A DNA stretch of 64,000 nt from Silene conica (taxonomy: Eukaryota > Streptophyta > Magnoliopsida > Caryophyllales > Caryophyllaceae). The translations under genes and the position numbers were made by a program. The DNA is taken from the NCBI GenBank assembly GCA_029255685.2, contig CM055319.2:14912247-14976246 (forward strand), written 5' to 3'. Within the stretch, counting starts at the first letter, position 1; each line of letters opens with the position of its first letter. Under the pieces are notes generated by a model. The model was not told the origin of the DNA. It ran no database searches and worked only from the letters and a program-made list of their open reading frames with translations. Shown here in pieces: positions 21,400 through 35,020 of this stretch.

Positions 21400-23160
21400 G
21401 TAAACAAGCGACAAGCGGAAAATAGCGCGGAATTAAAAATTTTGACCTGATATAAACATCGCGACAAATCCAAAGTATAACTAAATGCGGAAAAGAAAAC
21501 AATATAGATAAGTATTTAAGTTTAGATACAAACAACGCCAAACGGGGATGACACATATATCCCACGAGTATCAAAATGTAAATAACTGAACTAGCTAAAC
21601 AATATAAAATGTAATCATGTTGATGTGTAACATCGCTCGCTAGTTGTAAGACCCTTCCTTTGTAGATGCTGAGTTGTGACTCAACTCGGCTGAGTCAGTC
21701 GAACTCGGCCGAGTAAGTCTAACTCGGCCGAGTGGATCTTACTCGGCCGAGTGCGTCGTTTTTGGGAGTTGGACCGCGGTTAATTATATAAAATAATCTG
21801 AAAACTTCATTTACTTTTAACCTAGATTAAGAAAACAGTAATCAGTCTCCTTCCTCTTTTCCTTCCTCTCAAACCTTCTCTAAGGTCTTAGCAAAAGTCT
21901 AGAAGCGTCAATCATCTAACCTAGCCCGTATTCCATCAAATAAGTGTTATCCTATCGTATTCTTATCATACTTTATGGTTGTGTTAGTGAGTAATCCGTG
22001 TGTGTATAATCCTTAGGAGGAGAATTCGTAGAGGAGCGTTGGTAGAACACTTGTGGAATCTTTCTTGTTGTGTTTGCTATTGAGGTAGGGTTTCCCTAAT
22101 CAGATCTATGTAATTTGATTGTGAGAGTATTGTGACGAGTGTATTATTCTGATATCACTGTATTGTTATTTGAGATTATATTGGTAACATATGTGTAAGA
22201 CCGCTACGGGAAAGGGCTCTCACTCCTACGATCGCTCTCCGTGGGACCCGCCACGGAGAGGATGTGCATATTAAGGATCTAGGTATCCCTTGCCGCGGGA
22301 AAGTGGGGGATTGATGTGGGGCTTGAGGCTCCCACTTGGTTATTGTGACAGTGATATCGGTAGATTGTGATTATTAGATTGTGGTTCATGTTATTGTATT
22401 GTGACCGTCTCATTGCAGCAGTTTCTGACGCTTGTGGTTGTTTTACTGTGGTGATCCATGTAATGGTGAGTAGATTCTCAGGTTCGTAGATGTTGATGCT
22501 TACTCACTCAGGGAGGATGAGAATCACACAATCTTTTAGTGTCTTGATAGTTATCTAGCTTCCGCATACAATTTTGTTTTATGATTGTTTATCGGACGGT
22601 TGTAACGTATACATTATTCTTTACTTTAATAAAGGTTGCTTTAAGTTGTTTATCTTGATATTATGCCTTATGAAACTGCGATGGTAATATTCTCATAATC
22701 TGATGGTCCTACCTAAAGGCCTTGAATTATAAGGGTGTTACACTAGCTCTCAGACGTATCCCCAATCAGCACATACATGACCTACATTAAACATGTATGT
22801 CACGGACCACAGTCAGTGGGGAGCAACTCGAGATTCTCTCAGCCACTTTTTGTCAGAAAACATATAAGCAAATTCATGTTTGCTTTTGAATTTGCCTAAC
22901 ATCTCACGGTTTTGTCTCTCTTTTTTTGGTTCTACGTTTTTTTTTCTTTCCTTTTTTGTGAGATTTTTCTTTTGAAAAAAATAGTTTTGAGATTTTTTTT
23001 ATGAAATCCCGCCGGTGGGTGTCGTAGTTTTTCACCCACCGGCAAGAAACGAAAGCAAGTTTTCGAGTCCTAAAAAAGGAGGCTTTAAAAACATGTTCGA
23101 TTTTAGAGAACATGTGATTTGGTAATTGTGTAGAATTACTTGATTGATTACATTCATGCA
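21400..23160 (-). mobile_element. LTR fragment of the family seen at 28791-29208, interrupted by a solo LTR
   Basis: 21400-21644 and 22743-22860 match 28805-29190 in order: GCGGAAAATAG, GATAAGTAT, GGGATGACACAT, CATCGCTCGCTAG, CATGTATGTCACGGACCACA-like text and CAGTGGGGAG. It is a fossil piece of the same chromovirus-type LTR as element C. Its outer limits are uncertain. Confidence 0.6.
21645..22742 (+). mobile_element. Solo LTR, Ty3/gypsy type, 1.1 kb
   Basis: Starts TGTAAGACCC and ends GGGTGTTACA, with near-identical 5-bp flanks CTAGT (21640-21644) and CTAGC (22743-22747). No internal region is present, as expected after recombination between two LTRs. Near its start it carries several copies of the palindrome ACTCGGCCGAGT. 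Confidence 0.8.
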
Positions 23161-23245
23161 AACTCGAGATATTTATACATGGTTAATTTATAACCGAGGA
23201 CATACCAAGAGTTATTATTTAATACAATCTAATACATAAATAGTA

Positions 23246-23950
23246 AGACTGAGCAAAATCGGATATCCTATCCAGATTTCAAAATCGGATCGGATATTCA
23301 GTTTTAAAATTTTGAATTTTGGGGATCCAGATCCGATCCGAATAATTCGGATATCCAGAAATCCTGAATTCGAATATCTAGATATCCAGATTTCAGAAAC
23401 CGGATCTTATCCAGTTTACATCTTAATTCACTTTTTTTTGGTAAATCTCCATTTGATGAGTTATATATGGTTCCTTATCCCGTCTTTTTTGCATTTGGTT
23501 TCTCTAACACCATTCAAATTGTTTTTCCCAATTATTTTTACTTAACAAATTTTTCACTCCCTGAAAAATTATCATCGTAAAGATTTATCAAACTTGTTAA
23601 CGCTCAGTTAATTCTACACGAATATATCAAGAAACAAATTACAAAAACGTAAAATCTATAAGAACAATATCCTTGTAAAATTACCAAGATTGGGTATTGT
23701 CAAATCATAAGAAGCTTTTCGACCAATTTTCCTCGTTTTTATTTTTATTTTTTATTTTTTTTTTTAAATTCGGATCGGATTCGGATATCCGGTTTTAAGA
23801 AAATCACAATCCACATCCGATCCACTTTATTCGGAAAAAACCGGATCGGATATCTAATTTAAACGGTATCCATATATTCAGACTTTTATTTTCGGATTTC
23901 GGATCGGATTCGGGAAAAAATCGTATCGGATTTTTTTTGCTCAACCCTAA
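23246..23950. mobile_element. Fold-back repeat rich in CGGAT/ATCCG, about 0.7 kb
   Basis: The left end (TGAGCAAAATCGGATATCC) and right end (the inverse of TTGAGCAAAAAAAATCCGAT) form an inverted repeat. Both arms are packed with GGATCGGAT/ATCCGATCC. It is an unclassified DNA-element-like repeat with no gene. Confidence 0.6.
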
Positions 23951-24420
23951 TAAATAGAACTATACATCCAGATGTATATGAGCATGATACATCTAATGCA
24001 AAGCTAATTGAGCTTATATTTTTTTTTTGAGCTTTTAACAATTTTTTCTTGCACTTTAATTTTTTAATGCTAAAATTAAAATCTTTGAATTTTATATGTA
24101 TTTTTTTTTAGTTTCAATATAATGTTTTGATTTACAATTTTTTTATAAAGACACTACTCAGATTTTTTTTAATAAAGCTCGTAAAATATATATATAAACT
24201 TAAATTCTTTGTTATAAAGCTCGAAATTTATACTACCAGATGTATAGTTGTATACATTGGTTGTATAATCTCTACTTGAATTTATTATATTACTCATTAG
24301 TAGAAATTATATATATTCTCAATGGGTTTTAAGTTTTATTTAGGCAATTAAATCATTAAATGGTACTTCTTCCGTTTTCACATGATCTACCCATTTTATT
24401 AAAATACTACACTCATAGGA

Positions 24421-24733
24421 GTCGCTTGGTTGATTAGGTAAGTTAATTTTCCTAGGAACTTAGAATTCATGGTTAATAAGTTCCCACATCCAATTCGGTT
24501 GAATTTGAGAAAAGTGTTTGGTTGCCCATGTAAGAATTAAATTCCACGGGAATTTCCAATGACAAAGGGGGGAGTAGGTAAACAAATTCTTACATTATGT
24601 AGGCATTGGAAATTCATGGGAAGTTCTAAATTCCTGTATTTTCCAAAATTTATGCCAACCAAACAACCCATTTTTTTAAAAATCATGGGATTTTGCAATG
24701 CCTGTGTTATTTTAGTGGCAACCAAATGACCTC
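24421..24733. mobile_element. Small MITE-like repeat with TTTGGTTG ends, copy 2
   Basis: 24517-24733 matches the copy at 13699-13915 (TGTTTGGTTG...AATTAAATTCCA...AACCAAATGACC). An extra leading part from 24421 (GTCGCTTGGTTG) may be the true outer end. Confidence 0.5.
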
Positions 24734-25865
24734 ATATACTCAAAAAATGGGTAGATCCTATAAAAACAAAAGAAGTACTAATTTGTACCTTGCGACTATA
24801 AATTGTTTTTGACGTTTTAAATGTGACATAGAAACTTTGGAGAGACGGTATCTTAATAGCGTTATTGAGAGACCTCTAAAAGGGAGGGAGCTATTGTTAT
24901 GTCTCCTACTAACTTAGTGGACGACGGTCTTTCAAAGACATGTGAACTATCTAATAACCTTACATTGTTAAATATTTCATGTGGTGAGAAAAATGATTAA
25001 ATGATAACCCTATGGCAAAAAAGTATGTTTATTGTAACATATAAATGAAATTATTTTTGGGATGTGCTTTTTCACATTTACAATATTATCCTTGTCATTT
25101 TTTTAATTCATTATTCAATTAAGTTTTTTCTCTCTTTACTCATCTCTCTTCATCACCAAGTCACTAACATTGACGCGTACCCACCATTTACTTCGTTCTT
25201 TCACCTAACTCCGGCAAATTTAATCGACAAATAAGTATTGTATTAATCAATGTTAAGAACAAAACTAAAAACTAAAAAAAGGAAAAATAATTATTAGTAT
25301 TTAGAAAAGACAAAAAAATTAAGTTAAAGAAAATTGAAGAAACACAGCAACACAACGTAACTCCTATATTCCCCTAACCCACCGGCCACCGTCACCTGAC
25401 CATCACCACCAACTGTCCTAGCTACAGTATTAACAGACTCCATCTCCAGCCGTTCGTATCACACAATCCAATCGTGACCCCCAACCGACAACCCGACTCC
25501 ATTCCAAATGCACCAGGCCACTACATACTCCGACCGAAACCGTTAAAAAGTTTTCGTCGTTTTCTTGGACAAAGAGTTTACGAGTGATTATCAGCGCTCT
25601 AGGAAAGAGGGGGAGTGAGCGGTTTCTTGCTTGAACTAGAAATCGCTATCATCGGTCTGAAGCCGCATGCTTCTTTTGTTATGCAAGAAGAAAAGAGAAG
25701 AGTTTTTTGTCGACAAACAATCACAACACTTTCTCGTCACCCTCTTTCTTCACCAACGCACTACCCTAATCGCACCGCCGTCACCGCATCAACCCCTAAC
25801 CACCACGCACACCAATACTAACCCCCAACCACTCTAACCAACATGCCTTCCACCACCAATAAACC

Positions 25866-25868
25866 TTA

Positions 25869-25928
<60 letters not shown>
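25866..25928. repeat. (TAA)n microsatellite
   Basis: About twenty uninterrupted TAA units. Confidence 0.95.
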
Positions 25929-27588
25929 CGCTAAAAACATGTTAGATTCGATTTTAAGGAAAAATTATAAGCAATTGTTCAAGCTAATTAGATTTGATTT
26001 TAAGGAAAAACGAATATAAGAGTTGATTTGATTAGATTTTGAAAAAAGGGTAAGTTACGGAAACTTTATGAGAAAAATGTATGTGAAAGAGTAAAGTCCG
26101 TATGTGAAAAAGTAATTCCGTTATTTTTTTATTAGCAATATCGTCTATAAAATAAACATAATTTAAAAATCTCATATAAATATAAATATTTTATTCGCAG
26201 CATTATTTTGTTAGTTAGGTTGAGTCTCTCGACGGGTTCAAACCTATCTCATCCTTTTGGATGAGTGGTGAAAATCGATGACTTACCTGAAGAAAGATAA
26301 TGCCCTAAATTTACCGTAAAATCAACTACTTTATTGATCTCTCTTGAAACACGAAATATACTCCATTTTCGTAAACGAAGAAATTTCAACCGTAGTATCG
26401 ACTATTAAAAAACGAAATTGACCCAGAAACCTTCCACATACCACAAATAGAGCAACATCCTTGGCTTCGTTTATTCCGAGCCATGTGAGATTGGATTTGG
26501 GCAATCTACTACCGCTCAGTAGTCTCAATATGAGTCACATTTTCGACCAAAGTTAGAATACGGGTTAAAACATTCTTAACGCCTTTTTTTTACCATCGTC
26601 AGGATTCGTCACTAGAATAAAAATATATTGCCTCTCATTTTCAATAACTCCCCCTTTCCTTTTTTGTCTAATATTCATAATACTCTCTATTTCCTCTTTT
26701 CCGTAAAGTTTTATATTTATTTTAATCACATTGCTCCACAACAATACTTATTTTAATCAACTCACCCACAGTAATACCCCACAATACATTTTATCTCTCC
26801 AATTAGCTTATCCCACCATAATACTTTACCTTATTTAATCCGATTTCCTTAATTCTCGTGTCACCGTTAAATAGGGAGGGTTATTCAGAATATGTGAGAG
26901 TATTTTTTTAGTTAAATCACATTTGATACTACTATTTTAATCATACTACGTGTATTCATTATCGATTGAAATCATAGTTCTTACATTGAACAATTGTAAA
27001 ATCAAAGTTTGTTTTATTAATTTTCTTTATCATATTTGTGAATTAAAAATTACAACTTAATAATAGTTACAGTATCATTTATTATACATTTTTTTATACA
27101 TATAAATTAAATATATTCATAAAATTATTATATAAAACACTTATTAAAGTTTTCGTAATATTTGATATACTTTTAATATACTTATTTTCAATTTACCAGG
27201 TTTAACACTGAAATAACGAGCCGTTAAGAGTCGTATATCACTCGGATTGCATGTCATAATTTACAAGACTTGACTATATAATGGATCAAATATTCATGAT
27301 CAAGGTTGGGTCAGATTAAATTCTTAACATCTGTAATTGTAAAGTATGATATTGCATTTGAACGGGTTACAAAAATCATCATAACTCTGGGTTTGTTATC
27401 TTAGGAACCTTTATAAGTGTAATTATCCGTCAAAATCATTCAGCAAAAATATGATAAAATTGGATTCAAAAGGATCGACAAAAATGCTTAAGATATTTTT
27501 TAAAGTAAGGAGTAGTTTAAAGTGTATGGAGAAAATATTAGCTTTGCTATAAAATTATAAAATACATTTTAAATAATTTTATTTCTAC

Positions 27589-27618
27589 CCGTACAATTTT
27601 ATACGGGCTTTACACTAG
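27589..27618 (+). mobile_element. Helitron-like 3' end
   Basis: An imperfect hairpin CCCGTACA-ATTT-TATACGGG is followed by CTTTACA and CTAG, then T. This is the same architecture as the Helitron end at 18201. I did not find the matching 5' end, so the length of the element is unknown. Confidence 0.5.
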
Positions 27619-27680
27619 TACAATAAATATAGCAGAAGTAACTATAGATAATTATTAATTACAAAAGGCTTCGTGCGTAA

Positions 27681-28240
27681 TGTAAGGACCCGCATATTTA
27701 GCCGCAATTCTAGCCTCATAGCTAAGAAATTGCGCGCGCGGTTCGTTCACTTCGAGCCTGTAGATTTCGTATTTTACTTTTATATTTTCATTCTAGTTTT
27801 TTGTATCATTTAGTACTCCAAGTCTACTTCCTGCATGTTGAAAGCTTGAAGTCTCGTTTTTTAGTTTAAGGTACGTTTTTAGGAGTTTAGAAAACGTATA
27901 CTTATTGTCCAACATCAATGTTCACTGCTATCAGACTAGAAATATCAAATTTGCCTCTATGAGGATTACTAGTCAATCAATCTGCTTCTCACCCTGTTGC
28001 CTTCTATTGCTTGTTGTGTGCTTTCTTATGAATGACTCTTGCCTTCATAACCTACTAACAAGCCCGTGTGTGTCGCCCGTTCATGACCGAGACTAGGATC
28101 CCGACACACACAAAACGAGACCTATTATGAATGCTCTAGTGCTTGACAAACACTAGTGCTTGACGCTCTCGCTTTCATTCTTGTCGTGAGTTTAGAAAAG
28201 GGTGCACTCCACGACCCGGCTCAAAGTTCGGACCGTGACA
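27681..28240 (+). repeat. 5' LTR of element A
   Basis: 560 bp with TG...CA ends, followed two bases later by the PBS. It matches 55606-56135 with scattered substitutions. Confidence 0.9.
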
Positions 28241-29208
28241 TTTGGTATCAGAGGCCGGTCTTCACGACGGGCAGCTGCATACGATGACGGGAAAGACCGC
28301 GGAACCGAGTGGGAACAAAAGCGACACTAAGGCTAGTGTGATGGCCTTAGAGAAATTGGTGGACGAGAAAATTCCATCGTTGGAGTTTCTCCTTGTGAGC
28401 TTGGGGACTACTCACCATGCATTAGATGAGACGGTAAAGGGGCATGGGGCTCGCTTGGTGGCCGTTGAGAAGGCAATTCCGAAAGAATAAACCGAGGAGG
28501 TGGGATACCTCCACGAAAAGATCGCTCAGCTAGAGAACATGTGTAATGCCTTGATGAAAATTGTCGGAGATGGGAGTCTAGGGGGAGCTCCCAAGGTGAA
28601 ACCACCTACGCCTCACAAGTATTGCGGGGCGAGAGACTCGAAGGAGGTCTATAACTTCATCTTCGACATGGAACAATACTTCCGAGTGAGCATGCTCGAC
28701 GAGAATCTGAAAATCAGCACGACGAGTATGTACTTAATGGATGATGCCAAAAAATGGTGGCGTTCGAAATATGCTGAGATTGAATTAGGGTGTAAAACCA
28801 CTTGTCGCAGCGGAAAATAGAACATACAAACATGCCAAAATTTACGCGGAATTTAAACTTTAACATGCATGATAAACGAGGTAAATTAAAACAAAACTGT
28901 ACAAACTGATATAAACCAAAACATAGATAAGTATATGTCTAAGTACGGAAAGTATAAATACAAAACAGTCTGGGATGACACATCCCTATAGGCACTCAAG
29001 TATGAAAACCAAAACGTCTAGGTCTAGCTACACGATAAGAAAGGTAAGTCAATGATGAATGGATCATCGCTCGCTAGCCTCCAATGTAACCCATCAGCCA
29101 CCAACCTGTCATGTACCTACATACATGTAAACATGTACGCCATAATCAGTGGGGAGTGACTAGAGTTCTCCTAGCCACCTATTGTTAAAGACACGTAACA
29201 CATAAAGT

Positions 29209-30531
29209 TGTTGGAAATCTAATTCCTTATTTTATACTCATATCTAATGTGAGTTTTGTTTCTTTAAGTTTAGGTTTACAAACTTAATAGGATCTTATGC
29301 ATGCATGATGATTACATAAGATGTGTGAATGTCCTTACATTGGTTTTAGAAGGTTTATACTCAATAATCACCTATTATATAAGTCTTCAATAACCGAAAT
29401 ACTACCCTTATAACGATCTAACACAAAATCGTCTCCAAAAGATGCGTATCAAGGACCCTATCTCAAGTCAAGACTATTTTTGTTACTAGAAAAATAGAAT
29501 TAATAAACTAGAATTAATAATATTACCCTTAATATTATTGGTATTGGAAATAATTAAATTTTCCTAGAAAACTATTTTACTAAGAAAATATGGAGAATGG
29601 AGTTGTAGTAGTTTGTATGAGATGAACTAGCATCAACTAAAAAAACTAGTAAAAACTGGGTGATTTGTGAGGTGTGTGTGTGTGTGTGTCTTATATAGAG
29701 CAAAACATGCTCTCTTTTGAGTGCATTAGGCCGGCCAAGCCAAGCCAAGGGAGCCAATGCATGCCCCTTCCTCTCTTACACGCAAAAGCTAGAATATGCC
29801 TTACACAATATTCCTTTTGCATAATACACTCAATCTACTTATTCACTCACACACACAACCTCACTTACATACTCCACTTACACGGTTCAAATGGGTCTTA
29901 TTATAGACCCATTTTATCTTTGTCAATTGTGTTAATTTGTAACATGTCACACATGTCCCATAACACATGACCCAATTTGTTAATTATGCAATTTTAACTC
30001 CTTAAAATTCATAATTCACAATTTTATAACATTTAAATAATTCCTCTAGTAATTCGAAATTACTATCTTATAAAAATGAAATATCATAATTTTAATTAAA
30101 ACTATTTGTAATTATGATCAACCGTGTTAATCCTCAATTTAATCGTTTCCTAACCGAATAAATAAAAAACCGAGTAATAAAAACGATTTTATTACTTTGA
30201 CCGTTATTATTATAATCCCATTATAAAATATTCGTCATGTTAAAATTATTTCCAAAGTTATTAATTAATTCGTATCCAATACGATATTAATTAAATATTC
30301 CATTGAGACGGAATTCCCTAAAGATATGACCTTCAGGGTCCTACTGATCACCACCATCATATGACGATAATGTCAAACTCTAGACAGCCAATCATTATCG
30401 GTAAATGTTGATCAGTCGACTTTAAAAGAGTAACACTCCCAATTGTGTTTCATACAAATGAGTTTTAATTATGTCAACACACTATTGTCCAGGACACTTC
30501 CTCCAAAAAAAGCAACCAACATACTCCAGCA
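29209..30531 (-). mobile_element. Ty1/copia-type solo LTR, 1.3 kb
   Basis: The ends are TGTTGG...CCAACA (29209 and 30531). On the minus strand a TATA-like CTCTATATAAG lies near 29690-29702, followed by a (CA)n run, consistent with an LTR promoter in that orientation. The flanking 5-bp sites do not match, so the exact limits are uncertain. No internal coding region. Confidence 0.5.
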
Positions 30532-30564
30532 TTTATAACATGTGAAGCATATATATATATATAT

Positions 30565-30630
30565 GGTCGGGATCAGGTGAGAACCACCCATATGATGAGA
30601 ACTGTGCGAACCAATTAATGACCCTTGGAT
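30565..30630 (+). repeat. Left TIR of the MULE
   Basis: Contains GAGAACCACCC, ATGAGAACTGTGCGAACC and CCCTTGGATCTG. It pairs imperfectly with 48860-48925. In MuDR-type elements the TIR also acts as promoter, and the transposase start codon lies about 260 bp inside. Confidence 0.75.
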
Positions 30631-30888
30631 CTGTTAGTCTGATTAATTACCATTGGATCAAACTCCCCTCATTTTCAACGCGTTCACCCCCCAAACCCCT
30701 GCAAACTTCCTCATTTCCCAAATTCACTTTCTCTCTCCTCATTTTTTATCTCTCTTCGAATACAAAAACCCTCCGCCATTAACCTAATTCTTCGACCATC
30801 AAAACTTTCACCATTACTCTAATTCTTCGACTATCAAATTTACTCACTAAATTATTCGACAATTAACCTTTCGACGTTGCTTCAATCA

Positions 30889-33800
30889 ATGGAGCCTTTT
30901 AATTCGAGGTAAAGTTTCGATTTTTATGATTTTTTTTGCGAAAATTAGTTGAATTAGTTGATTAAATTAGTTGAATTAGGGCTGAATTATCGTTTTGATT
31001 CATCGATTAACTTTCTGGCTTGATGAATTATGCTTCTGAAATTAGGGTTTCGTGAATTCAATTGGGGAAACTGAGAAATTAAGGTTAGGGAGTTTCGTGT
31101 ATTAATTGGGGAAACTGAAAAATTAGGGAGTTTCGTGAATACAATTAGGGTTAGGGAGTTTCGTTAATTGAATTGGGGACACTTAGAAATTAGCCTTAGG
31201 GAATTTAACTGACTTCCTAAATTTGTTGAAATCATGGAATTGGAGACTGTTTATGTGCATCTAATACATGTGTATGTGCATCAAAGTACGATTTTGTGAA
31301 TGAGATTGGCTTAATTGAGATATTAGGGCTGCAGAAATTGAGAAATCACAAAAATTTCTTGAAATTTGGACACTGGAGACTGTTTACGTGCATCTCATTT
31401 TGTATATTATGTGCATCAAATTTCTGTTGAGGCGCATCAAATTGTGATTTTTTGTATCAAATTCGCTTAATAGAGAATGTATACTGTTAGATTGTTGTTT
31501 ATTTAACTTTTGACATTTCGTGTTGCAGCAATAATAGCAATAATGACCACTGCTCTTCTTCAAATGTCATTACAAAAGAAGGATTGATTGTTGAAGTTTT
31601 ATCAGAAGTATCTGCACTAGCAGTTGAACGTGACCCTGAAGTTGTGACTGTCAAATTTGTTGAAGGTACAATTCTGTTCATCCTTAAATTTTGAGTTTCA
31701 TGGTTGTCTTAGTTGTCTGATGATCTTTTGGTTTTAATGATTTGTATTGCTTGGACCTACCTGAGATAATAGTCCAACTGGTAGTTGTTTGCTTGATGTT
31801 TTAAGGTTTTTTTAGGCAATTATTCTTAGGTTTGAGGATATCCGTCCTCTTTACATGCATGAAATAAGGATCAGTGTGCACGAAATAAGGTTCTGTTTGC
31901 GTCAAATAAGGTGCCAATGTTTATTGTGCAGTAGTACAGTGATGTCTATTTTGTTTGATGTCTATTAGAGAACAAGATTTTACGTATTTGATGCATGTAG
32001 AAGTTTATTCCATGCACATATAACACTTTTCCATGCATGTGTAAGACAAGTATTTAGAGACTCTCGCTTTGGAGGTTTCAATGGTGATGTTCTACAGATG
32101 TGGTTATGTAATAGAATGTTTATGGTCAGGGGGGAGTGTACTTGGATTATCCAGCAGCACTAACACTATTTTGTGAGAGTGTAATTCATATTTTTGCACC
32201 TCCCTTCATCTTTCTTACTTTAATTGCACCACATATGCAGGTATCGTAGTAGAGCAGCCTGTAGAGCAGCCACAGCCAGGGGACGAGGAGGCAGCAGAAG
32301 GTTCTTCAAGCAACACGAATCGGAATTTTGAGTGTGCCATCCATCTTAAGCCTGTTATTGGTATGCTGTTCGATACGCTTGACTTGAGTGTTGAGTTTTA
32401 TGAGACATATGTTAAAGAATGTGGATTTGTTACTAGGTTAAGCTCCCAAAAGTCTAAAAATGGTGTCATTACCCATAAGAAATGCGTCTGTAATAAGGCT
32501 GGAGTATGTCAACCCAAAGGGAAAAATCACCGGAGGCAAAGGACTAGGATAGAATGTCCTTCTTGTATTAAGTTTAAGCGAATTATGAATGAAGGTCCTG
32601 ATATTGGTAAATACCAAATTTATGATTTTCATGAAGGTCATAATCATATGCCACAAACACCTACAATAATGGTACATTTGACCCAAACAAGGGAATTAAG
32701 TATATTTCACAAGACAATGATAATTGATAACTCCAAAAATAACATTGGACCAGTTAAGTCTTATAGGTTATTTAAGGAGTATGTTAGGGTTTACAAGAAT
32801 GTGGGTGCGTCATTGGAAGATTTTAAGAATTTTTCAAGAGATATCAAAAATTATTTGTCTGAGGGGGATGCTCAAATGCTTATTGAGCATTTTATGAAGA
32901 CCAAACACATGTGTCCCTCATTTTACTTTGATTTTGAGGTTGATGATTTAGGTCGATTGTCACACGTATTTTGGGCTGACCCTATAAGCATTAAAAACTA
33001 TTTGATCTTTGGAGACATGACCTCTTTCGATACCACCTTTAGAAAAAATAAATATAGGATGATATTTGCACCTTTCACGGGGGTGGATAATCATAAGAGG
33101 TGTGTGACATTTGGGGTTGGACTTCTTATTAATGAGAGTAAGGAATCATTTGCATGGCTTTTTACTAGATTTGTAGAGGCGATGGGTGGTCATCATCCCG
33201 TTTGTGTGATTACGGATGAAGATTTGGGTATAGAGGAAGGAATGAATATTGCATGGGGAGAAAAAGTGCAACATAGATATTGCATGTGGCATATCTTAAA
33301 AAAACTTCCTGAGAAAGTAGGACCTTTAGTTTGTAAAGATACCGAGTTTTTGAAAGAGATAAACCGGTGTGTCTTGAGTGACGATTTGGAGCCGGCTGAA
33401 TTTGAGGAAAGATGGACAGAAATAGTTGAGGCTCATGGGTTGTCGTATAATGAGTGGCTTACGGATAAGTTTAAGATTAGAGATAGGTGGATTCCAGCTT
33501 ATTTCCGCGACCTATTTTTAGGAGGTCTGATGAGAACCACCTCGAGGTCCGAGTCAGAAAACCACTTTTTCAGCAACTTCACTAATCCTAATTTAACCCT
33601 AGTTGAGTTTTGGATGAGGTTTGAGAGTGCGATGGATGCACAAAGATGGACTCAATCGAAACTCATTGCACAATCAAAGAACTCATTCCCCCACTTGTTG
33701 ACTAAAGTAGCCCTAGAAAAGAATGCATTAGAATTCTACACTCCAACAATCTTCCGTGAGTTTCAAAAGGAAGTCGAAGCAGCTTGCTTCTCATGTGGTG

Positions 33801-34507
33801 TTGGGGATAAAGAAAAAGATCCAGCCCTTCCAATTGTATACATAGAGATCAGAGATCATGCCACTAAGAAAACGTATAAGGTTGGTTTTGGTCAGGATGA
33901 TTCTGCAACAGTGTGCACTTGCAAGAAGTTTGAACGACATGGAATACTTTGTCGACATGCTCTGTGTGTCCTTAAAGATCGGGGAATTCAGAAAGTTCCA
34001 AGTGACTTCCTACTTAGTCGGTGGAGCAAACTAGCAACCTGCAAACCAATCGTCGGCCCTAATGGCCAGTTGCTTGCTGACTGTACATCAATGGATGTAC
34101 AGAAAAACAAAGTAGGAGAGTTATGGTCAGAGTTGTTTGGTTGTGTGGCACTTGTTGAACAGAGTCCGGTGCATTGTGATGAGTTGCTTGGGATTTTGCG
34201 TGAGTTCAAGGAAAGGGTCAAAAATGCGCCTGATGAAAGTGGCAGCAATATTGGTAGTGCAAAGGGAAAGGACAAGAATGCTGAAATTGGGATGCTTTTA
34301 GGAACAAGCAGGCCTACTGAAATTACTGTTTTGCCTCCAAGACAGTGCAAAAATAAAGGTTCAGGGAAAAGGATGATCTCACAGAGAGAACGAGTAGGGG
34401 AAGTGAAGAAGAAACCACTAAGAAAATGCAGGGCTTGTGGGGAGATGGCGAACCATGACAGCAGGAATTGTGACCGAAGGACAACCGAGGATGAGCAGAC
34501 ACAATAG
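30889..34507 (+). CDS. MULE transposase, FAR1/FHY3-related (three exons)
   Basis: Exons 30889-30908, 31529-31665 and 32241-34507 have GT-AG borders and join in frame to 807 residues. The start MEPFNSS lies just inside the left TIR, and the first two exons add a short acidic N-terminus. A FAR1-type zinc-binding domain (CVCNKAG...CPSC...HEGHNH) spans about residues 100-190. The MULE DDE domain has D316 (FDTTFRKNKY), D378 (VITDEDLG) and a candidate E in TSRSESENHF. A SWIM zinc finger CTCKKF...CRHAL lies near 611-626, and a CCHC-like knuckle CRACGEMANHDSRNC near the C-terminus. It would bind the TIRs and cut and paste the element. Domesticated FAR1/FHY3 factors share this architecture, but the flanking TIRs favour a transposase. 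Looks intact. Confidence 0.9.
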
Positions 34508-35020
34508 GTAAGCAGTGACTAAATAGATCGAGCTATTCTTCTTTTTTAGTCTCATTTGTTGGGTAAAAAATGGCTTACACTTCGTTATTACTACATTCTG
34601 GATTCATCTCCCCGTTTTTCAAACAAGTGCTGCAATTCTGCTTCTGTATTACTTTGCTTTTTAGTGAATGCATCTTTGAGGTATTATTGTTAACTTGTTA
34701 TGGTTTGATAGCATAGTGTTTGGGTTTTTTTTTTCAGATTCCTACATACCGTGTTTTTGGTAGCGTCTTCAATCTCGTCTTTGTGTTTCTGTTTGCGTCA
34801 AATTAGTTTGAGGGACATTTGATGTTGCTCAACATTTAACTAGTTTCTTTTTTAAAGTCTTGCAGGACCATATTACCAGTAGCTGTTTTGGACAAAGAGG
34901 GCTGTCACAATTTTGTTCGGAGCGTGGATTGGCGGTCTCGTACTCTCGGATGACTAATTTATTAGAATTATCTAGGGCTGTAATTAATTTTCTTTCGACA
35001 TTTTAGCAAGGTGTGCAACT

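Larger units (their letters stand above)
23951..27588. other. AT-rich intergenic region
   Basis: No gene supported. It contains the MITE-like repeat at 24421-24733, a (TAA)n microsatellite (25866-25928), a proline/histidine-biased but non-coding stretch near 25380-25830 and a possible degraded Stowaway-type repeat near 26690-26882. Confidence 0.5.

Noticed and set aside
25380-25830. Possible exon rich in Pro, His and Thr codons
   Set aside because: No splice-compatible continuation or recognisable domain; simple ACC/CAC-biased composition next to a microsatellite.
26690-26882. Possible further Stowaway-type MITE (CTCTCTATTTCC... to ...AAATAGGGAGGG)
   Set aside because: The ends match poorly and the TA flanks are ambiguous; not strong enough to call.
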